Shown here: positions 9,037 to 19,300 of the stretch, piece by piece | How the letters are laid out: each line of letters starts with the position of its first letter | Position numbering within the stretch: position 1 is the stretch's first letter | Origin: Schizochytrium sp. TIO01 | Taxonomy: Eukaryota; Sar; Bigyra; Thraustochytrida; Thraustochytriidae | Direction: 5' to 3' | DNA: 64,000 nucleotides | Assembly (NCBI GenBank): GCA_004764695.1 | Contig: SMSO01000005.1 | Span: 99,501-163,500 of the forward strand | Notes under the pieces: model-generated | Seen by the model: only the letters and a program-made list of their open reading frames with translations | Told to the model about the DNA's origin: nothing | Databases searched by the model: none | Made by a program: the position numbers and the translations under genes

Positions 9037-10932
9037 ATGAACATGGACTCGAACAGACTGCTCAAGGCAGGAGCTGCTGCTGGAGCCGCTTATGCGAGCT
9101 GGAAGTGGCTTGATGATAGGCATGGCATAACTCATGACATTGAAATGGCGCGCCGACTCTTGCCGCTTCGCAAGGAGATTAACGAGCTCAATAAGAACGG
9201 CTTTAACGTGACCGAGCTTTGGCGCAAAGTACTTAGCAAGAACCCGAACAAACCTGCTCTGCTTTATTTAGACGAGGTTGTGACGTATCAGCAGGTGGAA
9301 GACCGCTCGAACCAGGTTTCCAACTGGCTGCTGAGCAAGGGCCTCAAGAGAGGCGATACAGTGGCCTTACTCATGGAGAATCGCCCAGAGTTTGTGATTT
9401 CTTGGCTAGGAATGACTAAAATCGGCGTGAAGGTAGCGCTCATCAACACTATGATCAAGCAAAAACCACTGTACCATTGCATCAAGATTTCCAGCTGCAA
9501 GATGTTGTTTTTCGGCGCTGAGCTCGCAGACCAGGTAAACGACATCAAAGAAGACCTTGTAGAACTTGGCGTAATGCTCTTTGCTACAAGCAAGGTGGAA
9601 AATGTTGACTGGTGCCCCATGGTGACCGCTGAAATTGACGCCTCTCCAACAACTGCAACAAGCCCTAAATTCCGCCAAGGAATTGGAATGCAAGATGTGT
9701 TTGGGTACATCTATACATCAGGAACCACAGGTCTGCCCAAGGCAGCGGTGATCTTACATCAGAAAATGTTTGCTTTTGGTGCGTTAATGACTCGTTCGTT
9801 CAAGGTCAGAGAAACCGATGTAGTCTATACCTGCCTTCCGCTCTTTCACAGTGCTGGTGGTGGTCTTGGCATTGGCATAATGCTGTATACAGGTGCAACT
9901 GTTGTGATCAAGCGCAAGTTTAGCGCGAGTGACTTTTGGACTGACTGCATCAAATACAAATGTACTGTTGTGCAATACATTGGTGAGTTGTGCAGATACC
10001 TCACTCTCTGCGATGAGCGCCCTGAGGAAACCAAGCACTGTGTACGTTTGGCTATCGGGAATGGTCTCCGTCCAGAAATTTGGGGTACCTTTCAAGAGCG
10101 CTTTAACATTCCGGAAATTGGCGAGTTTTATGGAGCTACAGAAGGGAATGGCGCGCTAGTCCAGCACTGTACAAAGCCTGCGGATCGAGGCTCAGTTGGC
10201 CGGGTAGGTAGTCTTATGAAAAAAATCACTGGAATCAAGTTTGCCAAATTCGATGTTGTCGAGGAAAAACCAATTCGTGGGCCCGATGGATTCTGTATCG
10301 AATGTGCAGCAGACGAGCCTGGCGAACTTCTCTTTCTTATCCGTGATGATGACCCAAGCTCCCAATTTGCAGGCTATAATGACCCCAAGGCTACTGCCAA
10401 GAAAATCATTACTGATGCTTTTGTGAAAGGTGATAAATACTTTCGCACGGGAGATCTCCTTAGCCGCGATGCCACTGGTAGGGTCTACTTCCGAGACCGA
10501 ATTGGGGATACGTTTCGATGCAAAGGTGAAAACGTGTCCACAAGTGAGGTAGCAGAGGTTCTTTCCACTTTTCCTGGTGTCGAAGAGCTTAATATATATG
10601 GTGTACAAATTCCAAACCAATTGGATGGGCGCTTTCCGGCTGCGGCTATCACGCCAAAAGATGGAAACATTGCTAATTTAGATATGGAGAAGCTTCTTGC
10701 ACATGCAAAGAAAAATCTTCCTGCCTACGCAATTCCCATGTTTCTTCGAATCCAGACAGAAATTGCAGTCACAGCAACCCTTAAATTACAAAAGGTACAG
10801 CTACGTAAGGAAGGCATGGACATTAACATTATCCAAGATCCCATGTATTGGTTACACGACGAGAAACAAGAATATGTCCCTCTTACACAGGACGACTATG
10901 CACGTATCATTGGTCAACGCGCTCGTCTTTAG
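9037..10932 (+). CDS. FATP/very-long-chain acyl-CoA synthetase (SLC27-like, AMP-binding family)
   Basis: A 631-residue acyl-activating enzyme of the fatty acid transport protein/VLACS group. It ligates CoA to long or very long fatty acids through an acyl-AMP intermediate, in vertebrates and yeast at ER, peroxisome or plasma membrane. A short hydrophobic N-terminal segment (about residues 8-22, AGAAAGAAYASWKW) fits the membrane anchor typical of FATPs. The P-loop-like AMP motif YIYTSGTTGLPKAA starts at residue 224. EFYGATEGN, FRTGDLL (from 469) and the FATP/VLACS signature FRDRIGDTFRCKGENVSTSEV follow in the expected order. Length matches the family (about 620-650). The ATG at 9037 is followed by a second at 9043; either is possible. 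The gene diverges from the sulfatase and converges on the GH114 gene. An organism rich in long polyunsaturated fatty acids would use such an enzyme for uptake or remodelling, which is inference. Confidence 0.9.
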   Translation: MNMDSNRLLKAGAAAGAAYASWKWLDDRHGITHDIEMARRLLPLRKEINELNKNGFNVTELWRKVLSKNPNKPALLYLDEVVTYQQVEDRSNQVSNWLLSKGLKRGDTVALLMENRPEFVISWLGMTKIGVKVALINTMIKQKPLYHCIKISSCKMLFFGAELADQVNDIKEDLVELGVMLFATSKVENVDWCPMVTAEIDASPTTATSPKFRQGIGMQDVFGYIYTSGTTGLPKAAVILHQKMFAFGALMTRSFKVRETDVVYTCLPLFHSAGGGLGIGIMLYTGATVVIKRKFSASDFWTDCIKYKCTVVQYIGELCRYLTLCDERPEETKHCVRLAIGNGLRPEIWGTFQERFNIPEIGEFYGATEGNGALVQHCTKPADRGSVGRVGSLMKKITGIKFAKFDVVEEKPIRGPDGFCIECAADEPGELLFLIRDDDPSSQFAGYNDPKATAKKIITDAFVKGDKYFRTGDLLSRDATGRVYFRDRIGDTFRCKGENVSTSEVAEVLSTFPGVEELNIYGVQIPNQLDGRFPAAAITPKDGNIANLDMEKLLAHAKKNLPAYAIPMFLRIQTEIAVTATLKLQKVQLRKEGMDINIIQDPMYWLHDEKQEYVPLTQDDYARIIGQRARL

Positions 10933-11329
10933 ACCTTTAAATTTCAAAGTTTTGAGAAAGTATACCCACTCGCGTCCTAAATTTAAAAGTTAACAAATAT
11001 AAATTTGTTTGTTTCTCATAATAAATGCATCGGCATATAACCTAAGGGAAGAGTGCTTCCGCTCCAACGCATTTGCGCATACACTTTTTTTAAAAAGTGG
11101 CTTGAGCTATAGATTAATATCATCAATTCTTGAAAGGTAGAATATTACATCTTGTAAATGATTTGTGAAAGACAAAGAACGAATTGTGTGTTGTAGAATA
11201 CGATTTTATAATTTTAATAGTCAAAAAGCAATGGTATAATTGGTCAAAGCCTCACGTAGGGCGTCTGAATTGTCAAAGCCAAGCGCAACCGATGACTGAA
11301 CAAGGTTCAGTTAATCAGCAATACAATAT
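10933..11329. other. Convergent 3' intergenic region
   Basis: About 400 AT-rich bases between the FATP stop and the convergent GH114 stop. It holds the 3' UTRs of both genes. No further element seen. Confidence 0.6.
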
Positions 11330-13411
11330 TTAATGGGGCGGGCCGCGAGGGTTAGCCGACCATCTCTCGCGACCGCGAACAATATCCAGACCCTGGTCTG
11401 ACTGAGGACCAGGGGCAGCGAGTGCAGATTGCGGGTATCCGCTTGATGTGGAGCGGCTCCGAAGGATTGTCTCTGGGCTTGTTGCAGATCCCCTCTGCCG
11501 TCTTCGAATGAAGAAAACAGTCGCTGCAGCTAAAAGCGTAGCAGGAACGGCAACACTAATGACGATGTAAATTAAAGACATCGAGTAAGTATTGGACTTT
11601 GGTTCGGTTGTCGGAGCGCTTGTCGGCCACATTGTAATAGTTGCGGCCTTGAAACAGTTTTGGAAAGAACTTGAGCTTGAACATAAACGCGTAGATTGCG
11701 TTCCATCACACATTTTAATTGCAATGGAAGAGTTTGCATTGTCTGTGCATGTGGATGAGTCAACAGTGTACTCCAATGTCATTACTGCTTTGTCAGTGCT
11801 GATGAAAGAATCATATTTGTCACAGTTTCCGCGATTCACGCAGGCTTCCGCCAAGGCAAAGTCGTAATACGAAACTAAATCATCAGCAATGGTGCGTGCA
11901 GAATGCAAACCAACCAATAATCCTTGCTCAGATGCGTATGTCGCCAGGTATGAGTTGTAGGCTATCTGGGCATCTTCAGCAGACGCACGAGTGGTAATGC
12001 TTGATACACCAAGATTTGATCGACATGTGCTATACTCAAGACAGTCCGTATCCATAGGGAAAACACCATGGCATCCAATTTCCGCTGCCGCATCAATTCT
12101 TGTAGCCATAAGGGCACGAAGACCTGTGTCTGTCATGTTCAACCACAAGTCTCCACGAGGGGTTTCTGCGTTATTCTCGATTAGATAGGCTTCCCAAGCA
12201 GCCTTGTTTGAAAGATAGTCCGGGCGCCATGTTTCTAGTGCACCGGCACTAAATGTGCACAGAACGTGGTGACCTTGACCCACAAGGTAATCCACAAGGT
12301 CTGAGTTGAGCCCATCATTGTCATGAAGACTCACAAACACCGCTTGGGTAATCGATACGTTATCCATAAGAAGGCGCTCGTTAGATGAGCGTAGGACTCT
12401 TCGGGAAGTGATCGCATCTGTCTGCTCCTGAACAATTTCAGACATGTTCGCAAAGCCAAACGCTAGATTCGACCATGATACTGGTGATTCGGGCAGTGCA
12501 TACTTGTCCGGGGTTGGCGCAACAGAAGGGCGTACGGTAGGACGAGGAGTTGGTGTTGAAGCTGGAGAGGGTGTGCTGCCGTCATCCCAACAGTTGATCC
12601 ATTCTCCAGAAGTACACAAGTTGCCATTGCCACTACAATATTTCGTAGAAAGCGAATAAGTGTCCGCAGTAGTGCAAGCACCACTGATAAGCGTGTACTC
12701 CGCGTTTAATATTGCTTTGCCGTCTGAAACAAAGGGAGACAACATATCGCACTCGCTGTATCGCTGGCAAGCTTCATTGATGGCAAAGTCGTAATCACTG
12801 TGCATTGTACTTACAAGGTCAAGGGAGTTTTTAAGAGCAATCGCTAACCCTAAGTTATGCGCTGTGGTAATTTGCCATTGATTGTATGCAATTTGAGCAG
12901 TGAGCGCAGCACTCTTACTCCCACTGGTGGATTCAATCTTACCATAACAGTCTGAATTGTCGTAGCAATCGGTGTTGTCAGGTTCGATACCATCGCAGCC
13001 ATATTGCACAGCGCGTTCAAAGCGCGGGGTCATAAGATCCGCCAAGGCATCCAGTTGGGTAATGTCGAGCCATTCTTCGTCCCAGTCAGCCATGTCCCCA
13101 ACCGCAACAGCCATCCAGGCAGTTTCATTAGCGATGCAGTCTGCGCGGAAAGGTTCCAGTGTGCCGACTGAAACATAGCAAATGACAGTTTGCCCAGCTG
13201 CTTTGTAAGTGCTAATGAGATCTGTATCGTCAAGGTCGACAATAACGAGGTCTACACCCGTGGCATCATCTTCTCCGCCGCCGCTCCAGCCCCACGCCAA
13301 GTTTGCATATGTGATGCCGTTTGGCACACTCACAACGCCACTTGCAGGTTCTGCCGTATACAGACAAAACAACACTGCTGTGAGTAATGCATACATTCTG
13401 CTCTGCATCAT
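11330..13411 (-). CDS. Membrane-anchored protein with two GH114-like domains (second lacks EPDN)
   Basis: A 693-residue protein: signal peptide (1 to about 25), GH114 domain 1 (about 30-275), a Pro/Thr/Ser linker (about 278-302), GH114-like domain 2 (about 305-600), one transmembrane helix (about 617-640) and a short basic/Ser-rich tail. GH114 enzymes are endo-alpha-1,4-polygalactosaminidases. Domain 1 has the family landmarks VICYVSVGTLEPFR, WLDITQLD, GCDGIEPDNTDCY (143-146 EPDN), LKNSLDLV, DFAINEAC and ILNAEYTL (E238). In domain 2 the EPDN position reads FPMD (451-454), while the later acidic residue survives in MTLEYTV. Domain 2 is therefore probably inactive or altered. The topology predicts the catalytic domains outside the cell or in the lumen. 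Two ATGs start the frame (13411 and 13408). A three-domain paralogue follows upstream on the same strand. Confidence 0.85.
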   Translation of the reverse strand: MMQSRMYALLTAVLFCLYTAEPASGVVSVPNGITYANLAWGWSGGGEDDATGVDLVIVDLDDTDLISTYKAAGQTVICYVSVGTLEPFRADCIANETAWMAVAVGDMADWDEEWLDITQLDALADLMTPRFERAVQYGCDGIEPDNTDCYDNSDCYGKIESTSGSKSAALTAQIAYNQWQITTAHNLGLAIALKNSLDLVSTMHSDYDFAINEACQRYSECDMLSPFVSDGKAILNAEYTLISGACTTADTYSLSTKYCSGNGNLCTSGEWINCWDDGSTPSPASTPTPRPTVRPSVAPTPDKYALPESPVSWSNLAFGFANMSEIVQEQTDAITSRRVLRSSNERLLMDNVSITQAVFVSLHDNDGLNSDLVDYLVGQGHHVLCTFSAGALETWRPDYLSNKAAWEAYLIENNAETPRGDLWLNMTDTGLRALMATRIDAAAEIGCHGVFPMDTDCLEYSTCRSNLGVSSITTRASAEDAQIAYNSYLATYASEQGLLVGLHSARTIADDLVSYYDFALAEACVNRGNCDKYDSFISTDKAVMTLEYTVDSSTCTDNANSSIAIKMCDGTQSTRLCSSSSSFQNCFKAATITMWPTSAPTTEPKSNTYSMSLIYIVISVAVPATLLAAATVFFIRRRQRGSATSPETILRSRSTSSGYPQSALAAPGPQSDQGLDIVRGRERWSANPRGPPH

Positions 13412-13719
13412 CCTCTATCACAAGACCTTGCGTCTGCGAGCAGGCCCCAGCCGTGCCGCACAATAGAGTTTTGGTTGCTGTCTGCACAGCTCTTTGGATT
13501 CGCAGTGCGCGCTCTTGTTAAATCCTCTTTGTAGTCCTTGTAATATTTTGTATTGAAAGAGAAAAACGGAATCACACCTTAGCGCTGTAAGACACCCAGA
13601 ACTAAGAACCAAGACTATGCCTCCAGCTGGCCCGGAGCCTTAAAACCGTGTCGCCGTCTCCACAGGGCTCCAAGAGCATCTCCGAGTTCAAGTATTGCAT
13701 TTCCCTTCGTACAGCCACG

Positions 13720-13784
13720 CTCGCTCGCTCGCTCGCTCTCTCGCTCGCTCCCACGCACACACGCACAGTCAGTCAGTCAGTCAG
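13720..13784. repeat. (CTCG)n followed by (CAGT)n microsatellites
   Basis: Seven CTCG-type units with a TCTC interruption, then a CA-rich spacer and four to five CAGT units. Confidence 0.9.
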
Positions 13785-14190
13785 CCTAGCCAGCGTTAAG
13801 AAGCATGACTTCTTGTCCTCGCAATGACCACTGTCCAATTGTATAGTTACTTTAATACACAGGGGATGAGAGCACGTGCAAATTGTGTAAGCAAGGGAGC
13901 ACTCCTGTGGTTCCGAAAGTGGGACGCCTGTCACTCGTCTCCACTGCAGACCCGCTGTCTCTGCGGAGGAGGCCTTTGGTGTCGGCCTCGTCGGAGCTGC
14001 TCGAATGCGCTGCTGATGCTGCAGGTGTTGTGCACGTGAGCGGTAATGCACTCTTAGAGAAGAATTTCTCCCAGCAAAGAGCAGCAAGTCCAAAGGGGCT
14101 TTCTGGAGTTGTGCCGACCGCTCAGCGTTGTCTTGATCTTGTTTCTAGCCTGAGAATCAGCAGGCAGGCACCTAGGAGCAGAGAAGGGAG

Positions 14191-14221
14191 TGAGTAAGTA
14201 AGCAAGCAAGCAAGCAAGCAG
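14191..14221. repeat. (AAGC)n microsatellite
   Basis: Tandem AAGC units preceded by GAGT/AAGT variants. It uses the same unit as the array at 7473-7512. Confidence 0.9.
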
Positions 14222-14520
14222 GTCCTGCCTATATGCTGATGTGGTTTGTGCTTTACTCTATGCTGTCTATGGACTTGAGGCTGTTTTAAGAAATCAGGAG
14301 CCTAGTCCAGTCGCATCTAGCCGCTGGAAATGCGAACCAACGAGCTTTCGGTCACCCTCCTTGGCAAATTGGGTGTAGCACCAGCGTACGGTACGAAGCG
14401 CACGATCTTGAAGGTTGGTATTTGGAATGCATGTAGCAGCTTTCAAAGTTATCAGCATTACTATTAAATTGAGCCAGGACGAGTGTTTTTTTAATTTTTT
14501 TATAAACCCTTTCGTAGAAT

Positions 14521-14541
14521 GTGCATGCATGCATGCATGCA
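14521..14541. repeat. (GCAT)n self-complementary repeat
   Basis: Five GCAT units. The sequence is its own reverse complement and could extrude as a hairpin. Confidence 0.9.
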
Positions 14542-16385
14542 GAATATCATCGATGGGACATCCGACCGACCACCCATGCTCATGACTTCATGAACTTGAA
14601 CGAGCAGGGAGATATCTGGATATAAGCTAACGCTCAAGCTTTTTGGCCTGCGTTCAATCACATAGACTACCACCGACAGCTTCGCACCACAGTTTTTTTT
14701 CTAGCAAACAAGATTAGAAGAGGAAGATTGCCAGCGAGGGAGCTGGAGCTTCACTGCAAACAGTTTAGTACTTAGTAGCAGCAGATACTTGGTGCGCTGC
14801 TTCTGCACAATTAAGTCTTGAAGAATAAATTTTTGCTTATCATTTACTCCCTCGCTCAAGCTTCGAGAGACAGCGCCTACAACATTCAGTTTGTGCATGC
14901 GCTGGGTGCAAAGTACATTTCTACACCCACGGCAGAAAACCAAGCCATGACTGTGGCCATCTTCTGAGGAAGATAGTAAGTAGCGCCAGTATTTGTGCTT
15001 GCTTGCAAGAGTAGCAGTAACTCGGAAAGTCGTCAGAGCCGCAGAGCATGACAATGAATTGCCGGACCATCTGCCACCGCGCATGTGTCGCGCTACCGAA
15101 TCAGCGTGCTTGCTCACCACTGGAGCTTCCAAACAACCCAAGAAACAGTGTGTGCAGTAGCAATTTTGTAGTAGACACGACAATTGACGATTATGATGCT
15201 TGCAATTACTGTGAATCTTCAAGTTGAGTAGTATTGAAACGTGCAATGCGGATGCCCACGATGCTCATCATGAGCACGGCGGTGTAACAGTAGACCATCT
15301 TGACGATGTTTTGATATCAATGACCTTCATTGCGGCTTTCCTTCTTTTCTCTAAATGGGATTGTTGGTAGAAACAGGTCGAGGTAGGAGTAGGTAGGTAT
15401 CACCTATGCTACTATATACTTTTACCTCAGCTGGCTGCACACCAGGTGCACGTGTACACCCGCCATCACTCCTACTCCTACTACTTTGAGGCAAGCTCTC
15501 ATGGTGATGACAGCAAAATTTTGATGATCACTGAAGTTTGAAAACTCAATGTTGATGATGATAACCAAATTCCTTTTTGATCATGAGCAGTAGATCCCTC
15601 GTAGAAAAGTGTGCAATACTACTGGAAACCTCTAGAATATTATTTTTGTATTTAGCGGAAGAGAATGAGGAAAACGAAGTGATGCCTGTTCTTCGAGATA
15701 TCCTGAAATTGGTGGCGGCTAGATAATATCTCACTCGCTCAGATTAAAATAGATTCTCACGAGGGAGGGTGAAAATTTCGGAAATGGCTCGCTTTCTAAA
15801 TAGTGTTTTATGGCTTATAAGGGAGCGTGAATCAATCTCTTGGTGAGAGATGGACTTGTGTCAAAAACCTGATTTCCAAAAAACGATGAGCGAGGGATTT
15901 AAACTATCCACCCTTTAATAGTTTTAAAAGTCATGCGTGCAGTGTATATGCAGCTGCCCTAGGCTTGCGATATTATTCGGGGGAGTAGGCCCTATCAAGA
16001 GATTTGGCGGACACACTCTTTCATCGAAGAATAAATAATTTTTTTGGCAGATCTAATAATCTTGTCTCGCAAAAATCGCAACACTTTGGGTAGTAGGTAT
16101 AATAAAGTAGGTAGGTACTACTATTATCCGGTTAGATATTAATTGGGACAGTTTCGAACCGAAGCTACTAAGAGCTCTATTGAAGTTGAGGATTTCATCT
16201 CTATGTGCTACGAGTAGAATCCAGCTTTTCATTGTTAGCTAGGTATTGGATCAACGAGCCGCGGCCAACCTGCATAGTAATTATTTTTTTAATTTCTAAA
16301 AGTAAGAAGAAGAAAACTACGGTATAAAGAAAGAAAAATTACATTTTAAGAATCAGTCTATGCAATACAAGACAAATGCCGCTAA

Positions 16386-19300
16386 CTAATCACGAAAATT
16401 CTCGTGACGAGAGTTATGCGAAAAAACGGTGACTGTTCCATCTACTGAAGAATTTCTACGGCGTCTTGACGATCGCCGGCGACGGTAACTCAGATAAATT
16501 AAGATCAGCACGCACCCTACAGTGGCACCAATTGCACCCGTTACAACTGGGGAAAGTTTAAGTGAATGGCTGTCGCTCTCCTCTTCCACAGCATCTGAGC
16601 TAGACTCATTAGTACCACGAGTTCCTACCGAGCCAAAACAATTCACTTGGGTCGTGTTGTTCGAGCACTCCTGTGAGCTGGCATCTCCACTACACATTTT
16701 TGTAGATACGCCCCATTGCTCAGAGGCATCACAGAGAGAAGTGGTCACACTATATTCACGGTTGAACACAGGCTTGCTGGTGTTCAAAAATTTCATGTAT
16801 GCAGCACACTCACCGCGCGAAATGCAACCCTCAGCCATTGCAAAATCATACTGTGATACCATAAGATCAGCGAGCTTTGAGTTTGCATGCAAACCGATCT
16901 TGAGACTTTGGGAAGAGGCCATAGAAGCAAGCCAATCATTATACGCATACTGTGCAATATCTGCTTCTTCGCGCGAGAAACCAAAGGCACGACGGCATGA
17001 AGCATAACTATTGCAATTTACGTCTAAGGGAAGAATACCTGAGCAACCAATATTTGCTGCGGAGACGATCCGCTTACCCATCAAAATGCGAAGATCAATG
17101 GAGCTGATGTTAAGCCAGTCCCGCGTGTTGGTGAACGCTGTTAGGTTGTTCCATAAAGTGGCATTCTCCTCGTAGTCTGGTCTCCAAGTTTCAAGAACGC
17201 CTGCACTGAATGTGCACATCACAGCTCGAGTGTTGCTGTACAGACTCTGTACAAGCTTAGAGTTCAGTTGGCCATCTTGAGTGTGCAGGTCAACCAAGAC
17301 CACCTCTGCTCCGGTTACATTATCCAAGTCTGCAATACTTGTATCACCAGTGACCGCTTCGATGGTGTCCAGTGCGCGCAAGTGTGGAGAATGAGAATAC
17401 CGTGTGTCGACCAAACGACGCAGGGAATTGGTTGTATCCGAAGCACTTTCACTTGTTGTTGCATTAGCCGCAGTTGTAGTGTTGGTCTCACTGACAGTAG
17501 TGGGAGAATCAGTAGAAGACGCTGTCGAGGTATCGGCAGTATCGATAGGAATACCCACCACGAGGTTCGCCCAGGGAACAAGGTCGCGTGCTTCATAGTT
17601 TATGGGGGGTGCCACAAGCTCGCCTGCTTGCAATGAGTTGAAGCAATTGTGCCAGGTTCCGTCCTGGCACATAAAGTTCACAGTGTTGTTGCCACCATCA
17701 CAGAATTTAAGTTGGATATGCAAACTCTGAGCTTCAGTGCACAGGCTTGTCTGGTTATCCAGATTGTAATGATGAACCCAAATTGATTTGTTGCGTGTAT
17801 AAAACGGGTCATATAAGCTACACTCGTCATAAGAAAGGCAGTTTGAATTGATTGCCCAGTCAAAGTCATCAGCAAGATACTGGACAAGCCCTGGCGCATT
17901 TTGTAAGGCTATCAACATGCCACGCTCGTGTGCTGCACTGGCAAGCCAACGATTGAAAACAAGTTGATCTTGAAGAGCTTGCGTGGCGTTTGGCAGAAAA
18001 GCTGTGCAAGTATCCTGCAAAGCACAGTCCATGAAATCTGGCGCAATTGCACTGCAGTTATGCGCAACTGCCCGATCCAATCTTGGAATCAAGAGCTCTT
18101 GCATAGCTGTCAAGTTGCTAATATTCAGCCAGGCGTTTGATGTTTCCAAGGTAGCATTGAGTGTTGCTGCTTGCCAGGCCGCAGGGTCTGCAAGAACATC
18201 CTCACGGTACAATTCACGCGTACCTGCACTGAAATAGCAGACAACCAGCTTATGTTCTTCATCCCACATGTTGATTTGCTCAGAACTAGTAGTATCCAGG
18301 TCTACCATCACAGCATCCATACCTGTAGCGTTATCTTTTCCTCCATCTGCCCAGCCCCACGCCATGTTTGCAAAGGTGGTATTTGGATTGACTGTCCGCA
18401 TGCCAGTAGGAATTGACATAACAAGGCTTCCAGATGGGTCAATAGCATCAGTAGTCACCATGATTGTTGGGTATGGTGTGGGTGAAGATGTTGTAGGGAC
18501 TATGACTAAGGTCGGATAAGTCGTAGGCTGTAGTGTTGGTTTCTTTGTTGTCGGCTGCAGCGTTGGTTGAGGAGTGGGCTGCAGCGTCGGTTGAGGAGTG
18601 GGCTGCAGCGTCGGTTGAGGAGTGGGCTGCAGCGTCGGTTGAGGAGTGGGCTGCAGCGTCGGTTGAGGAGTGGGCTGCAATGTAGGTTGAGGAGTGGGCT
18701 GCAGCGTCGGTTGAGGAGTGGTCTGCAACGTCGGTTGAGGAGTGGGCTGCAATGTAGGTTGAGGAGTGGGCTCTAAAGTAGGGGGCGATGTGGGACTGGG
18801 TGTGGTGCAGTCTGACCAAGTGCCGTTTACGCACATGCCATCAGCTCCAGCGCACATTTTGGAGGACATACTGTGTGCTGATGCCCTTGAGCAAGTGTTG
18901 CTCTCGAGTTTATACTCAACGTTGAAGACTGCCTTGTTGCTTCCCGTAAAATAAACCATTCTTCCACACTCACTTTCTGAAAGGCATTGTTCGTTAACTG
19001 CGAAATCATAACTGCTGGCCATACTTGTGACGAGCTCCAACGAGTTTTTCAAGCCAATTGAAAGGTTCAAACTATGCGCATATGTGATTTGCCATGCGTT
19101 GTACTCCTTTTGATAGGCAATAGCTTTAGCTCTACTTCCTCCGATTGCCGTGATGTTCATATAACATTCTGTATTGGCGTAGCAATCAGTGTTATCCGGC
19201 TCAATACCATCGCAGCCAGCGGCCGCAGCACGCTCGAAGCGTGGGCCCATGAGTTCTTGAAGAGTATCCAGCTGGGTGATATCAAGCCACTGTTCATCCC

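Larger units (their letters stand above)
13412..16385. other. Intergenic spacer between the two GH114 paralogues
   Basis: About 3 kb. The first 1.1 kb is richer in GC and in tetranucleotide repeats: (CTCG)n at 13720-13750, (CAGT)n at 13767-13784, (AAGC)n at 14191-14221 and (GCAT)n at 14521-14541. The rest is AT-rich and carries several GTAGGTA-type motifs. Open frames of 104-181 codons exist (13883-14197 plus, 14701-15246 minus) but have non-ATG starts and no motifs. Confidence 0.6.

Noticed and set aside
14701-15246. 181-codon minus-strand open frame
   Set aside because: It starts at TTG, has no motif, is Ser/Cys-rich and uneven in composition, and lies in an AT-leaning spacer.
18448-18834. 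Frames antisense and out of phase to the GH114 linker giving HSSTDAAA or RSGLQRRL repeats
   Set aside because: They are kept open only by the 24-bp repeat; the real coding frame is the Pro/Thr-rich one within a long domain-bearing gene.
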